Assembly: GCA_022865555.1 (NCBI GenBank)
Contig: JALHTD010000175.1
Coordinates: 1 to 17,938, forward strand
Direction: 5' to 3'
Origin: Thermoanaerobaculaceae bacterium
GTDB lineage: Bacteria; Acidobacteriota; Thermoanaerobaculia; Thermoanaerobaculales; Thermoanaerobaculaceae
Length of the DNA: 17,938 bases
Shown here in pieces: positions 1 through 7,583 of the stretch. The translations under genes were made by a program, and so were the position numbers. A model generated the notes under the pieces. It worked only from the letters and a program-made list of their open reading frames with translations. It did no database searches and had not been told where the DNA came from. How positions within the stretch are numbered: the stretch's first letter is position 1; every line of letters begins with the position of its first letter.

Positions 1-123
1 TCTCCCGCGGCCGGCCCGGGGTACGGGGTCGGGCCCTGCACCTCTACGTACGTCTTTGGGAACGGCCGGGTTCTCGACGGTTTGAGCCAGACGGGCGCAC
101 GCGACGCCTCGCGATCCCCGGTC

Positions 124-132
124 TGCTACCAT
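124..132 (+). promoter_or_regulatory. Possible extended -10 promoter element for the MFS gene
   Basis: TGCTACCAT reads as an extended -10 (TG-N-TACCAT), about 60 nt before the MFS start. No convincing -35 lies 17 nt upstream. The same TG-C-TA..AT form occurs before trxB. This is pattern matching only; in GC-rich DNA such matches arise by chance. Nothing else recognisable was seen in 1-195. Confidence 0.22.
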
Positions 133-195
133 CCGCCGACGCCCGCGCCCCCGGGGCTCGCTCCGACGGCTCAGGGCGCGCGAGGTGAGCCCGTC

Positions 196-1503
196 ATGAC
201 CGAGTCGACGACCACACCTGCTCTCGAGATGCCCGCCCCGCCCAAGGCGTACCGCTGGGCCATGCTGGTGCTGATCTCCCTGGCGATGTTCGGCAACTAC
301 TACGTGTACGACTCGATCAGCCCGCTCGCCGACGTTTTGAAGGCGCAGCTCGGCTTCTCCGACGCCAACATCGGCCTGCTCAACGCCATCTACAGCATCC
401 CCAACGTCTTCATGGTGCTGATCGGGGGCTTCATCATCGACCGCATCGGCACCCGCAAGGCAACGATGCTGTTCGGCATCCTCTGCTTTGCCGGCGCGGT
501 GATAACCGTGCTGAGCGGCGCGCTCGCGATGATGGCCGCCGGCCGACTGATCTTCGGGCTGGGCGCCGAGTCGCTTATCGTCGCGGTCACCACGGCCATC
601 GCCAAGTGGTTCCGCGGCAAGGAGCTCTCGTTCGCATTCGGGATCAACCTGACGATCGCGCGCCTCGGATCGTTTGCGGCCCTCAACGCCCCGACCTGGG
701 CCGCGGCGGCCTACGCCAACTGGAAGTGGCCGCTTTTGATCAGCGTCGGCCTGGCCACCTTCTGCATCACCGGGCCGATCCTCTACTGGGTCCTCGAAGT
801 CCGGGCCGAGAGGCGCTACTCGCTCGGGGGAGCCGGCGGCACCGACAAGGTCGTCTTTGCCGACCTCTTCAAGTTCGGCGTCTCCTACTGGTACGTGGTG
901 GCGCTTTGCATCACCTTCTACTCCGCGATCTTCCCGTTTCAGACGTTTGCGGTGAAGTTCTTCATCGAGGCCCACGGCGCATCGCGCGAGTTTGGCGGGT
1001 TTCTCTCGAGCCTGCTCACCCTGTTCGCGATGATCTGCACGCCGCTCTTCGGCCTGCTCGTCGACAGGGTGGGTAAACGCGCCCTCTTCATGATGTTCGG
1101 CTCGCTGCTGCTGGTCCCCGTCTACCTCATCATGGCGTACACACGAATCCCCCTCCTCGTGCCGATGGCGGTCATGGGTATCGCGTTCTCGCTCATCCCG
1201 GCCGTGATGTGGCCGTCCGTGGCGTACATCGTGGACCAGTCCAAGCTCGGCACCGCGTACGGCCTGATGACAATGATCCAGAACATCGGGCTGGCCGGCT
1301 TCAACCTGCTGATCGGGTGGGCGAACGACCACTGGGCGGCGAGCGCCTCCAACCCAACGGGGTACCGGCCTGGGATGTGGATGTTCTCCGTGCTCGGCTT
1401 CGTGGCCCTGCTCTTTGCCCTCCTCCTGCGCCGACGTGAGACCGGACCCCACGCCCGCGGCCTTGAGACCATCAGGGTCTCCGGCAAGGACTCCACTCCC
1501 TAA
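196..1503 (+). CDS. MFS transporter, MFSD1-like
   Basis: This is a 435-residue inner-membrane protein of the major facilitator superfamily with about 12 hydrophobic segments. The TM2-TM3 loop signature GGFIIDRIGTRK is at residues 77-88, with a second-half counterpart LVDRVGKR at about 288-295. The stretch GRLIFGLGAESL (116-127) followed by WFRGKEL (138-144), and the YYVYDS segment near the first helix, closely resemble the MFSD1 branch. Human MFSD1 is a lysosomal dipeptide transporter, so a small-peptide substrate is possible but is inference. The ATG at 196 was chosen because GAGGTGAG (182-189) sits 6 nt upstream. The frame stays open to position 82, but that extension is Pro/Ala-rich and not MFS-like. 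It has no operon partner: 106 nt separate its stop from the first ATG of the sigma gene. Confidence 0.9.
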   Translation: MTESTTTPALEMPAPPKAYRWAMLVLISLAMFGNYYVYDSISPLADVLKAQLGFSDANIGLLNAIYSIPNVFMVLIGGFIIDRIGTRKATMLFGILCFAGAVITVLSGALAMMAAGRLIFGLGAESLIVAVTTAIAKWFRGKELSFAFGINLTIARLGSFAALNAPTWAAAAYANWKWPLLISVGLATFCITGPILYWVLEVRAERRYSLGGAGGTDKVVFADLFKFGVSYWYVVALCITFYSAIFPFQTFAVKFFIEAHGASREFGGFLSSLLTLFAMICTPLFGLLVDRVGKRALFMMFGSLLLVPVYLIMAYTRIPLLVPMAVMGIAFSLIPAVMWPSVAYIVDQSKLGTAYGLMTMIQNIGLAGFNLLIGWANDHWAASASNPTGYRPGMWMFSVLGFVALLFALLLRRRETGPHARGLETIRVSGKDSTP

Positions 1504-1609
1504 CCACGGGCTGCCGCGACCGGCCACGCCGCCGCAAATGCCACCAGGTCTCGCGCCCGTGCGACTCGACGACCCGGGCTGCGACGGTTTTGCTCCATGA
1601 CGCATCTTG

Positions 1610-2290
1610 ATGGGTGTGGCACAAGATCTCACTGCAGGCGGTCAGGTGGCTCTGAACTTCTTCGAGCCTGCGACCGTATTGCATCTTGGGGAACCCCGGG
1701 GAGCGACTACGCGACCAGCCCAGACGACGATCGTGGACGAGTTGGTGCTGGCGCGCGCCAAGGCCGGCAACGAGGCGGCGTTCGAGACGCTCTACCGCCA
1801 CTTTGAGGCACCGGTGTACACCCTCGCCCGCCGCCTGACCCGCACCCCCCACGACGCCGAGGACGTGCTGCAGGAGACGTTCCTCGAGGTGCTGCGCAGC
1901 ATCGGCCGCTTCCGCGGCGATGGCTCGTTTGCGGGGTGGATCCGCAAGGTCACGGCGAGCAAAGCACTCATGAGGCTGCGCACGCAACGCTCGCGCGTGC
2001 CCGAGGAGGAGCTCTCCGAGGAGCTGGCCGACGCCATCGCGGCGGATCGCAACCACGGCGTCACGCCCATCGCCACCGCGCCCGAGAGGCTCGACCTGGA
2101 GGCCGCCCTCGCGCGCCTCCCAAACACCGCCCGCGCCGTGATCTGGCTCCACGACGTGGAGGGTTACAGCCACGATGAGATCGCCGCGATGGTGGGCAAG
2201 ACCGCCAGCTTCTCCAAGTCGCAGCTGGCCCGGGCCCATGCCCGCCTCCGCGAGATGCTCGAACCGACTTCGGAGGGACCATGCACCTGA
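1610..2290 (+). CDS. ECF-type RNA polymerase sigma factor
   Basis: Predicted extracytoplasmic-function sigma factor that directs RNA polymerase to stress promoters. Counting from ATG 1610 (226 aa), region 2 is residues 50-128 (AAFETLYRHFEAPVYTLARR, then DAEDVLQETFLEVL and FAGWIRKVTASKAL). Region 4 is about 163-217, with ALARLPNTARAVIWLHDVEGYSHDEIAAMVG and the SFSKSQLARAHARLREML recognition helix. The start is uncertain. ATG 1610 is the only ATG in frame, but it has no Shine-Dalgarno and adds about 41 residues unlike ECF proteins. GTG 1733 would give 185 aa, the usual family length, and lies downstream of an ECF-like promoter match (1654-1680). The 3' end overlaps the anti-sigma gene by 10 nt, so the two are probably translationally coupled and the sigma factor is held inactive by its neighbour. 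Confidence 0.92.
   Translation: MGVAQDLTAGGQVALNFFEPATVLHLGEPRGATTRPAQTTIVDELVLARAKAGNEAAFETLYRHFEAPVYTLARRLTRTPHDAEDVLQETFLEVLRSIGRFRGDGSFAGWIRKVTASKALMRLRTQRSRVPEEELSEELADAIAADRNHGVTPIATAPERLDLEAALARLPNTARAVIWLHDVEGYSHDEIAAMVGKTASFSKSQLARAHARLREMLEPTSEGPCT
1654..1680 (+). promoter_or_regulatory. Candidate ECF-type promoter (autoregulatory?)
   Basis: GAACTT (1654-1659), then a 15-nt spacer, then CGTATT (1675-1680). This resembles the GAAC...CGT(A/C) architecture known for ECF sigma promoters. It lies just before GTG 1733, the sigma start giving a family-typical length, so it could be an autoregulatory promoter for sigma, anti-sigma and PDZ genes. If translation instead starts at ATG 1610, the motif would lie inside the coding region. 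Based on motif resemblance only. Confidence 0.35.
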
Positions 2291-2868
2291 GCCTCGAACA
2301 CCTGCTCGCGGTGCGGGACGGCGAGGCGACCGCTGATGCCGCAGGGCACGCCGCTTCCTGCCCGGAGTGCGGCGCGGAGATCGAGCGCCTCCGGACCATC
2401 CAGCGAGGTCTCGCGGCGTTGCCCGAGGACCGGCCGGAACAGGACTTCTGGCCGGGGGTCCGCGCGGCCCTGGCGGCTCACCGGAACCGCCGGCACTGGC
2501 TCGCGGCCGGCTGGGCCGCTGCCGGCCTCGCAGCTGCTTTCACGCTCACCATCGGAGTGCGCGGCGGGCTCGAGGCCTGGCACGAGGCCAAGCTTTCGCG
2601 CGAAACCGGGGAGCTTGTTGCAGCCTCGCAGCAGCTCGAGCAGCAGCTGCGCACCTACGGGAGCGCCGGCCGCGTGGTAAGCGGTCGAACGGCGGGCACC
2701 ATCGTGCAGATCGAGGACCGGATCGCCCTCGTCGACGCACAGCTCAGCCGCGCGGGGTCCGATCGCGTTCCCTCCCAGGATGTCCTGAGCTTGTGGCAGG
2801 AGCGGGTGCGGCTCCTGGACGCGCTGGTCAGCGTTCAGACCTCTCGCACCGCCTACGTCGGGCTGTGA
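2281..2868 (+). CDS. Transmembrane anti-sigma factor with zinc-finger (zf-HC2/ZAS) domain
   Basis: This 195-residue protein is the likely partner that sequesters the upstream ECF sigma factor at the membrane. The cytoplasmic N-terminus has the ZAS-type signature H23-x3-C27-x2-C30 (HAASCPEC), with His7 as a possible further ligand. One hydrophobic segment at about 73-92 (WLAAGWAAAGLAAAFTLTIG) is the membrane anchor. The remaining ~100 residues would be periplasmic and contain a Glu/Gln-rich helical stretch (LVAASQQLEQQLRTYG) that may form a coiled coil. The ATG start lies inside the 3' end of the sigma gene with GGAGG 4-5 nt upstream. The PDZ protein follows after 17 nt, which makes a three-gene cassette. 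The signal that releases the sigma factor cannot be read from sequence. Confidence 0.88.
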   Translation: MHLSLEHLLAVRDGEATADAAGHAASCPECGAEIERLRTIQRGLAALPEDRPEQDFWPGVRAALAAHRNRRHWLAAGWAAAGLAAAFTLTIGVRGGLEAWHEAKLSRETGELVAASQQLEQQLRTYGSAGRVVSGRTAGTIVQIEDRIALVDAQLSRAGSDRVPSQDVLSLWQERVRLLDALVSVQTSRTAYVGL

Positions 2869-2885
2869 AGGAAGGGAGACATGAC

Positions 2886-3920
2886 ATGAACACCAAGAGA
2901 ATCCTCGCGCGGCTCGCCATCGTTCTGCTACTGGTGGCCGCCCCGGTCGCCGCGCAGGAGACCACCAAGGAGGCCGAGAAGGCACGCCGCGAGGCCGAGG
3001 CCCAGATGAAGAAGGCCGAGCAGCAGATGCGCGAGGCCGAGATGGCGATGCGGGAGGCAGCCGAGAAACTGGGTGATCTGCACACGGAGCGGAATCTCAA
3101 GAGGGTCGCCCGGAAAGTCGTCATCTTCAGCGACCGCGCCCGCCTCGGCCTGGTCCTCCAGTCGGAAAAGAACCCCAAGACCGACGCGATCGGGGCCTAT
3201 GTGGAGGCGCTCACCCCAGGCAGCGCCGCCGAGGAGGCAGGCCTGCGCGCCGGCGACATCATCGTCAAGTTCAACGGCGAGCCGCTAGCGTCCGCCACGG
3301 TCGAGGCCGACGACGACGAGTCGGCGCCAACCGCGCGACTCATGGAGCTCGCTCGCGACCTCAAGGACGGCGACAAGGTCACGCTGGAGTACCGCCGCGG
3401 GGTCGAGACCCGGACCGTCACGGTCACCGCCACCCGGGCCATGGGACCCCGCGTCAGGATGGTCATCGTGCCCGAGCAGCCCCTGATCGAGATTCCGGAC
3501 ATCGAGATGCCGGACGTCCCGGACATCGACCTGGACGTCCACACTGGCGGCCGCCCCTGGCGCGACATGGACCTCGTAGCGCTCAACCCGGAGCTCGGCG
3601 AATACTTCGGCACCTCCGAGGGGATCCTCGTGGTGAGCACTTCGAAGGATGGCCCCCTCAAGCTCAAGGCGGGGGACGTGATCCTCAAGATCGGCGAACG
3701 CACGCCCACCACGCCGACACAGGCGATGCGGATCCTGCGCTCCTACGAGCCAAGCGAGACCGTGGCGCTTCAGGTGATGCGCAAGCGCGAGAAGGTGGCC
3801 ATCTCGGTGCAGGTGCCGCCGCACAGGACCGGCTCGTTCCGGTGGTACGGCGAGGCGCCGGAAACCCCAGAGCCTCCGGCAGCCCCAGCTCCGCCCGCCC
3901 CGCCGGCACCCAAGCTCTAG
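2886..3920 (+). CDS. Secreted/periplasmic protein with coiled coil and two PDZ domains
   Basis: This 344-residue protein begins with a signal peptide (residues 1-23: KR, hydrophobic core, then PVAA before QE). An alanine/glutamate/lysine coiled coil follows (about 26-65). The first PDZ domain is at about 85-183, with GLVL, GSAAEEAGLRAGDIIVKFNGEPL and a C-terminal VTLEYRRG strand. An acidic Pro-Asp linker (about 200-218) with repeated P-D-I/V units leads to a second PDZ-like domain (about 225-312) containing LKAGDVILKIGERTP. The tail is Pro/Ala-rich (322-344). There is no trypsin-like or site-2 protease domain, so it probably binds peptides or C-termini rather than cleaving them. The start is ATG 2886, with AAGGAAGGGAGA about 6-15 nt upstream. 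It is the last gene of the sigma/anti-sigma cassette, suggesting a sensor or effector role in the envelope. That role is inferred from context. Confidence 0.85.
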   Translation: MNTKRILARLAIVLLLVAAPVAAQETTKEAEKARREAEAQMKKAEQQMREAEMAMREAAEKLGDLHTERNLKRVARKVVIFSDRARLGLVLQSEKNPKTDAIGAYVEALTPGSAAEEAGLRAGDIIVKFNGEPLASATVEADDDESAPTARLMELARDLKDGDKVTLEYRRGVETRTVTVTATRAMGPRVRMVIVPEQPLIEIPDIEMPDVPDIDLDVHTGGRPWRDMDLVALNPELGEYFGTSEGILVVSTSKDGPLKLKAGDVILKIGERTPTTPTQAMRILRSYEPSETVALQVMRKREKVAISVQVPPHRTGSFRWYGEAPETPEPPAAPAPPAPPAPKL

Positions 3921-3940
3921 ACGGTTGACCGCTGAAAAGA

Positions 3941-3973
3941 AAAGCGCTCGCGGGTTTCGCCCGCGAGCGCTTT
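3941..3973. terminator. Bidirectional intrinsic terminator between convergent PDZ and def genes
   Basis: Perfect 14-bp stem (AAAGCGCTCGCGGG / CCCGCGAGCGCTTT) with a TTTCG loop. On the - strand it is followed by TTTTCTTTT, a good U-tract for the def operon. On the + strand it is followed by the shorter TTTCTC run. It is placed 20 nt after the PDZ stop and 28 nt after the def stop, as expected for a shared terminator. Confidence 0.9.
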
Positions 3974-4001
3974 CTCATCGCTTGCGCCCGGCCGCTGCGC
4001 C

Positions 4002-4565
4002 TCAAACTTCCACCGGCAGGTCCTTCTCCTTCGCGTACTGCTCCCACTCCTCCTCGAACATCAGGGAGGACATGTCCCTCATTCGGTCGACGAAGACGAT
4101 GCCATCCAGGTGGTCGTACTCGTGCTGGATCACCCGACCGTGGAACCCCTCTGCTTCGAACGTCAGCGGGTTGCCGTCTGTGTCGAACGCAGAGACCTTC
4201 ACCGCCGGATGACGCGGGACCATCCCCCGAAGCCCGGGCAGCGAGAGACACCCCTCCCAACCGAGTTCGGTGGGCTCCCCCAGCAGCGTCAGCACCGGGT
4301 TCACGAGCACCTGTGGGGCCACCTCGTGGCGGTCCCTCTCGCCCGGGACGTAGTACGCGAGGACGCGCACCCCGGCTCCCACTTGGGGGGCGGCCAGCCC
4401 CACACCGTTGTCCTCGAACATGGTACGCAGCAGGTCGCGCCCGAGGTCAGTCAGGAAGCGTGTGCCGAAGCGCTCACGGGGGACCTCCTGGGCACGCTCG
4501 CGCAACACCGGGTTCCCCAGCCGCACGACGGTGCGGTGGCGTCCGTCCAGTGGTCGCGTGCTCAC
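4002..4565 (-). CDS. def: Peptide deformylase
   Basis: Removes the N-formyl group from the initiator methionine of nascent proteins, using a metal-dependent active site in the cytoplasm. All three family motifs are intact in this 187-residue protein: GVGLAAPQ (54-61), EGCLSLP (104-110, metal ligand Cys106) and QHEYDH (147-152, ligands His148 and His152, catalytic Glu149). Length is normal for the family. The start is GTG, with GAGGGG about 8 nt upstream. It is the last gene of the - strand operon, 44 nt after erpA, and ends 28 nt before the hairpin terminator. No fmt is next to it in this window, though def and fmt are often neighbours elsewhere. Confidence 0.97.
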   Translation of the reverse strand: MSTRPLDGRHRTVVRLGNPVLRERAQEVPRERFGTRFLTDLGRDLLRTMFEDNGVGLAAPQVGAGVRVLAYYVPGERDRHEVAPQVLVNPVLTLLGEPTELGWEGCLSLPGLRGMVPRHPAVKVSAFDTDGNPLTFEAEGFHGRVIQHEYDHLDGIVFVDRMRDMSSLMFEEEWEQYAKEKDLPVEV

Positions 4566-4609
4566 GTGCGTCCCCTCACTCCCTGGCCATTTTCAATCCG
4601 CACACCGTT

Positions 4610-4936
4610 TCAGTCCACCGAGAACGAGTGGCCACACCCGCATGAGCGCACCGCGTTCGGGTTCTCCACCACGAAGCCTGCCCCGCGCAGGTCCTCGACG
4701 AAGTCCACCGTGGCCCCGGTGAGATACTGCGCCGACATCGGGTCCACGAGAACTTTCACGCCGCCCGACTCCACCACGGTGTCGCCGTCCTGCAGGTCGT
4801 CGAACGTAAAGCCGTACTGAAAACCAGAGCAGCCACCGCCCTGCACGAAGATGCGCAACTCCTTGCCCTTCGCCTCGGTCATCTCACCGGCGTAGTGCCG
4901 GACCTTCTCAACGGCCTTCTCGGTGATGGTGAGCAT
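4610..4936 (-). CDS. erpA: A-type iron-sulfur cluster carrier (HesB/IscA/ErpA family)
   Basis: Small (108 aa) carrier that accepts Fe-S clusters from the assembly scaffold and passes them to target enzymes. The three conserved cysteines are present: Cys36 in [11 protein letters not shown], and Cys99 and Cys101 in [11 protein letters not shown] at the C-terminus. The ATG at 4936 is preferred over an in-frame GTG at 4942, because GGAGG (4947-4943) lies 6 nt before the ATG but directly abuts the GTG. It sits between trxB (71-nt gap) and def (44-nt gap) in the same direction. No iscS, iscU or suf genes are visible. PyrK, a 2Fe-2S protein encoded in the same run, is one possible client. Whether it is ErpA or IscA in the strict sense cannot be decided from sequence alone. 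Confidence 0.9.
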   Translation of the reverse strand: MLTITEKAVEKVRHYAGEMTEAKGKELRIFVQGGGCSGFQYGFTFDDLQDGDTVVESGGVKVLVDPMSAQYLTGATVDFVEDLRGAGFVVENPNAVRSCGCGHSFSVD

Positions 4937-4942
4937 CTTCAC

Positions 4943-4947
4943 CCTCC
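4943..4947 (-). promoter_or_regulatory. Ribosome binding site deciding the erpA start
   Basis: GGAGG on the - strand, six bases before ATG 4936. The alternative GTG at 4942 would leave no spacer, so the ATG is the better start. Confidence 0.7.
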
Positions 4948-5007
4948 AGGGGCAGACCGACCCCTACCCTCGAAAAACCTCAACTTTCCAGGCAGGTATT
5001 CCCGCCA

Positions 5008-5949
5008 TCAGGCCCCGTGCTCGGCGAGCCAGCGCTCGGCCTCGATGGCCGCCATGCAGCCGCTCCCGGCGGCGGTGACAGCCTGCCGGAAGACGCGGTC
5101 CTGCACGTCGCCGCAGGCGAACACCCCTTCCACCGAGGTGCGGGGGGAATCGGGTCTCGTCACGATGTAGCCCAGCCCATCCAGCTCGAGTTGCCCGGCA
5201 AGAAGCTCGGTGTTGGGCTTGTGCCCGATCGCCATGAAGACGCCCTGAGCGGCGAGCACGCGCCGCTGCTTGGTGCGCACGTCCTCCAGCACGACCCCGG
5301 TGATGCCCTTCTCGCGCGTCCCCTGGATGTCCACGACCACCGAGTGCCACTCGAAGGCGATCTTCGGGTTGACCCTGGCACGCTCTTGCATGATCCGCGA
5401 GGCGCGCAGCTCACCCCGCCGGTGGACCACCGTCACCTTGGTGGCGAACCGCGTCAGGAACGTGGCCTCCTCCATCGCGGTGTCGCCGCCGCCCACCACC
5501 ACGACCTCCCGGTCCTTGAAGAAGAACCCATCGCAGGTGGCACACGCGGAGATGCCATAGCCCATGAGCTCCTTCTCCGCAAGGATTCCGAGAAGGCTGG
5601 CGGTGGCGCCGGTGGCGACGATGAGGGCATCGCAGCTCACCACCCCGTGCTCCGCGGTCGTCACCCGAAACGGGCGTTGCGACAGGTCGACTGCGGTGGC
5701 CGTGTCGAAGATCGTCACGGTGCCGAAGCGCTCCGCCTGAGCTCGCATCTTGGTCATCAGCTCGGGACCCAGGATCCCTTCCGGAAAGCCGGGGTAGTTC
5801 TCCACGTCGGTGGTGATGGTGAGCTGGCCCCCCGGCTGCATCCCGTCGATGACCAAGGGCGCAAGCTCGGCCCGCGAGGCGTAGAGCGCAGCCGTCAGCC
5901 CTGCCGGGCCCGAGCCCAGGATGAGCACTCGGTAGTGTCGCCTCTCCAT
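5008..5949 (-). CDS. trxB: Thioredoxin-disulfide reductase
   Basis: Cytoplasmic FAD enzyme that uses NADPH to reduce thioredoxin. In this 313-residue protein the FAD-binding GSGPAG is at 12-17, and the [17 protein letters not shown] stretch at 40-56 is typical of TrxB. The redox-active CATC is at 136-139 (SACATCDG), the NADPH-binding [10 protein letters not shown] starts at 153 with HRR at 176-178, and the second FAD motif GVFACGD is at 275-281. Length is normal for the low-molecular-weight bacterial enzyme. The start is ATG 5949, with GGGGAG about 9 nt upstream. The frame is open further 5', but that part is only antisense sequence of the hisJ-like gene. A possible promoter lies in the 73-nt gap from that gene. 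No thioredoxin gene is in the window. Confidence 0.96.
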   Translation of the reverse strand: MERRHYRVLILGSGPAGLTAALYASRAELAPLVIDGMQPGGQLTITTDVENYPGFPEGILGPELMTKMRAQAERFGTVTIFDTATAVDLSQRPFRVTTAEHGVVSCDALIVATGATASLLGILAEKELMGYGISACATCDGFFFKDREVVVVGGGDTAMEEATFLTRFATKVTVVHRRGELRASRIMQERARVNPKIAFEWHSVVVDIQGTREKGITGVVLEDVRTKQRRVLAAQGVFMAIGHKPNTELLAGQLELDGLGYIVTRPDSPRTSVEGVFACGDVQDRVFRQAVTAAGSGCMAAIEAERWLAEHGA

Positions 5950-6007
5950 GAGATCTTCTCCCCGTACTCCGACGACAAAACGACCTGCCGTGTCGCAGGC
6001 AGTCGCA

Positions 6008-6016
6008 ATTCTAGCA
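6008..6016 (-). promoter_or_regulatory. Possible extended -10 promoter for trxB
   Basis: On the - strand TGCTAGAAT matches an extended -10 (TG-N-TAGAAT). It lies in the largest gap of the operon and would give a 5' leader of about 50 nt before the trxB ATG. The upstream TTGACA is only 7 nt away, too close to be its -35. It could let trxB-erpA-def be expressed apart from the pyr genes. Confidence 0.35.
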
Positions 6017-6022
6017 ACCGTG

Positions 6023-6847
6023 TCAAAGCCGGACGGAAGTGCCGCGCCGTCTCCGGAACACCAGGACCTCCTCCACCCCCGCCGCCCGCGCATTTGCCGC
6101 CAACTCGTCGAAGCCCAATCCCACCTCGGCAGGGGCATGCGCGTCGGAGGAGAGCACGAACCGCACCCCGGCGGAGGCCAACTCACGGAGAAGGTCCGGG
6201 GCAGGGTAGTCCTCCCCTACCGGCTTGCGCCGCCCGCCGGAGGAAAGCTCCACCGCGCAGGAGGAGCGCGCCACGGCCGCCACGATCTCGCTCTGCCGCC
6301 CGGCGAACGGGAGCGAGGCCCTGTGTCCGAACTTCTTGGGCAGGTCGAGGTGCGTGAGCACGTCGAAGAGTCCCGAGCCGGCTGCTGAGATCAACAGGTC
6401 CGCATAGCGCGCCCAGATGCGGTCCACCTCGGCCTGGCCCTGATTGAGACGCGCGAGCGATGTGGGCGCGTCCACCAGCCACCCGTCGATCAAGTGCACC
6501 GAGCCCAGCACGACATCGAACGGATACGCCTCGAGCAGGCGCGCCAGCTCTTCCTCGTGCCCCTCCGCGTAGTCGGCTTCCACGCCGAGCAGCACCTCGA
6601 TCCGTCCCCGGTAACGCTCCGCGAGCGCGAGGACGTCGTCCACGTAGCGCGGCAGCTCGTCTGCGGCCATCGCGAGCGCGGGGTCCCGCTCCTCCGGCGG
6701 GAGCCAGTAGAACGGCGCATGATCGCTGAGCGTGATCGCCGCAAGACCTCTTTCCATGCCGGCCTCGACGAACTCCTCGTCGAGTCCCCCCGCGTGCCCG
6801 CAGCGCGCCGTGTGGATGTGAGTGTCGCAGGGGAAGCGCTGTGCCAT
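6023..6847 (-). CDS. PHP-domain histidinol-phosphatase (HisJ/HisK family)
   Basis: Probable histidinol-phosphate phosphatase of the PHP metallo-superfamily, the penultimate step of histidine synthesis. The 274-residue protein shows the family signatures in order: [14 protein letters not shown] at 8-21 (metal ligands His10 and His12), SDHAP at 41-45, GVEADY at 88-93, GSVHLIDGW at 115-123, [14 protein letters not shown] at 160-173 and SSDAHAP at 233-239. The ATG start has no clear Shine-Dalgarno and lies 22 nt after the pyrF stop. No other his gene is in the window, so it is separated from the rest of its pathway. PHP phosphoesterases vary in substrate, so the histidinol-phosphate assignment rests on the strong HisJ-type motifs. 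Confidence 0.85.
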   Translation of the reverse strand: MAQRFPCDTHIHTARCGHAGGLDEEFVEAGMERGLAAITLSDHAPFYWLPPEERDPALAMAADELPRYVDDVLALAERYRGRIEVLLGVEADYAEGHEEELARLLEAYPFDVVLGSVHLIDGWLVDAPTSLARLNQGQAEVDRIWARYADLLISAAGSGLFDVLTHLDLPKKFGHRASLPFAGRQSEIVAAVARSSCAVELSSGGRRKPVGEDYPAPDLLRELASAGVRFVLSSDAHAPAEVGLGFDELAANARAAGVEEVLVFRRRRGTSVRL

Positions 6848-6869
6848 GCGCGGAGGATACGCCAGCAGC

Positions 6870-7583
6870 CTACGAGGCCATCTCGGCCACGATGGCCTCG
6901 GCGGCCGCCACCGGATCCGCCGCCGCCGTGATCGGGCGCCCCACCACCAGCAGGTCAGCCCCGGCGGCGATCGCCTCGCGAGGGGTCGCCACCCGGCGCT
7001 GGTCGCCCCTGTTCTCGCCCGACGGCCGCACCCCGGGAGTCACCAGCAGGAACCCCGGTCCGAGGGCAGAGCGCAGACCGGCAGCCTCCTGGGGCGAGCA
7101 CACGACCCCGGCGCATCCGCAGCGCTGCGCCAGCGCCGCCCACGCCGCCACCCTGCCCGAGGCGCCGCCCGGGATCCCGAGTTCTGCGAGTGCCCCATCG
7201 TCCAGGCTCGTCAGCACCGTGACCGCCAGCACGGCCGGGGGCCGCTGAGCCTTCGCGGCGCCCGCCACCGCGGCGCGCAGCATCGCTTCGCCCCCCGAGG
7301 CGTGCACCGTGAGCATCGCCACGCCCAGGCGCGCCGCGTTGCTCGCAGCGCGCTCCACGGTGTTGGGGATGTCGTGTAGCTTGAGGTCGAGGAAAACCGG
7401 CAGGCCGAGCTCGCGCACCTCGGCCACCAGCGCCGGCCCATGAGCGGTGAACGCCTCCAAACCGACCTTGGCCACACCCACGCGCCCCCGGAGGGCGCCC
7501 GCCAGACGCAGGACCTCCTCACGCTCGGACGCGTCCAGCGCGACCGCCAGCCGGCGCACGGCCTCCTCACGCGTCAGTGCCAC
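6870..7583 (-). CDS. pyrF: Orotidine 5'-phosphate decarboxylase
   Basis: Converts OMP to UMP, the last step of de novo pyrimidine synthesis. The 237-residue protein carries the family core: LAVALD (12-17), AKVGLEAF (38-45), the catalytic DLKLHDIPNT (66-75) with the Asp-Lys-Asp array, HASGG, then VTPGVRPSG with GDQRRVATP and the phosphate-binding GRPI near the C-terminus. The GTG at 7583 is taken as the start because GGGAG lies about 8 nt upstream and the gene then overlaps the pyrD stop by 10 nt. This suggests translational coupling. Length is typical for the short bacterial group. Confidence 0.96.
   Translation of the reverse strand: MALTREEAVRRLAVALDASEREEVLRLAGALRGRVGVAKVGLEAFTAHGPALVAEVRELGLPVFLDLKLHDIPNTVERAASNAARLGVAMLTVHASGGEAMLRAAVAGAAKAQRPPAVLAVTVLTSLDDGALAELGIPGGASGRVAAWAALAQRCGCAGVVCSPQEAAGLRSALGPGFLLVTPGVRPSGENRGDQRRVATPREAIAAGADLLVVGRPITAAADPVAAAEAIVAEMAS

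Noticed and set aside
1602..1688. GCATCTTG present twice (1602-1609 and 1681-1688)
   Set aside because: Only an 8-bp direct repeat with unrelated flanks; too short to call a binding site or element.
2367..2885. Upstream extension of the PDZ gene frame
   Set aside because: Lies out of frame inside the anti-sigma gene. ATG 2886 has a ribosome site and a signal peptide.
5950..6186. In-frame upstream extension of trxB
   Set aside because: Overlaps the hisJ-like gene antisense and is unlike any TrxB N-terminus. ATG 5949 has a good ribosome site and leads into the FAD motif.
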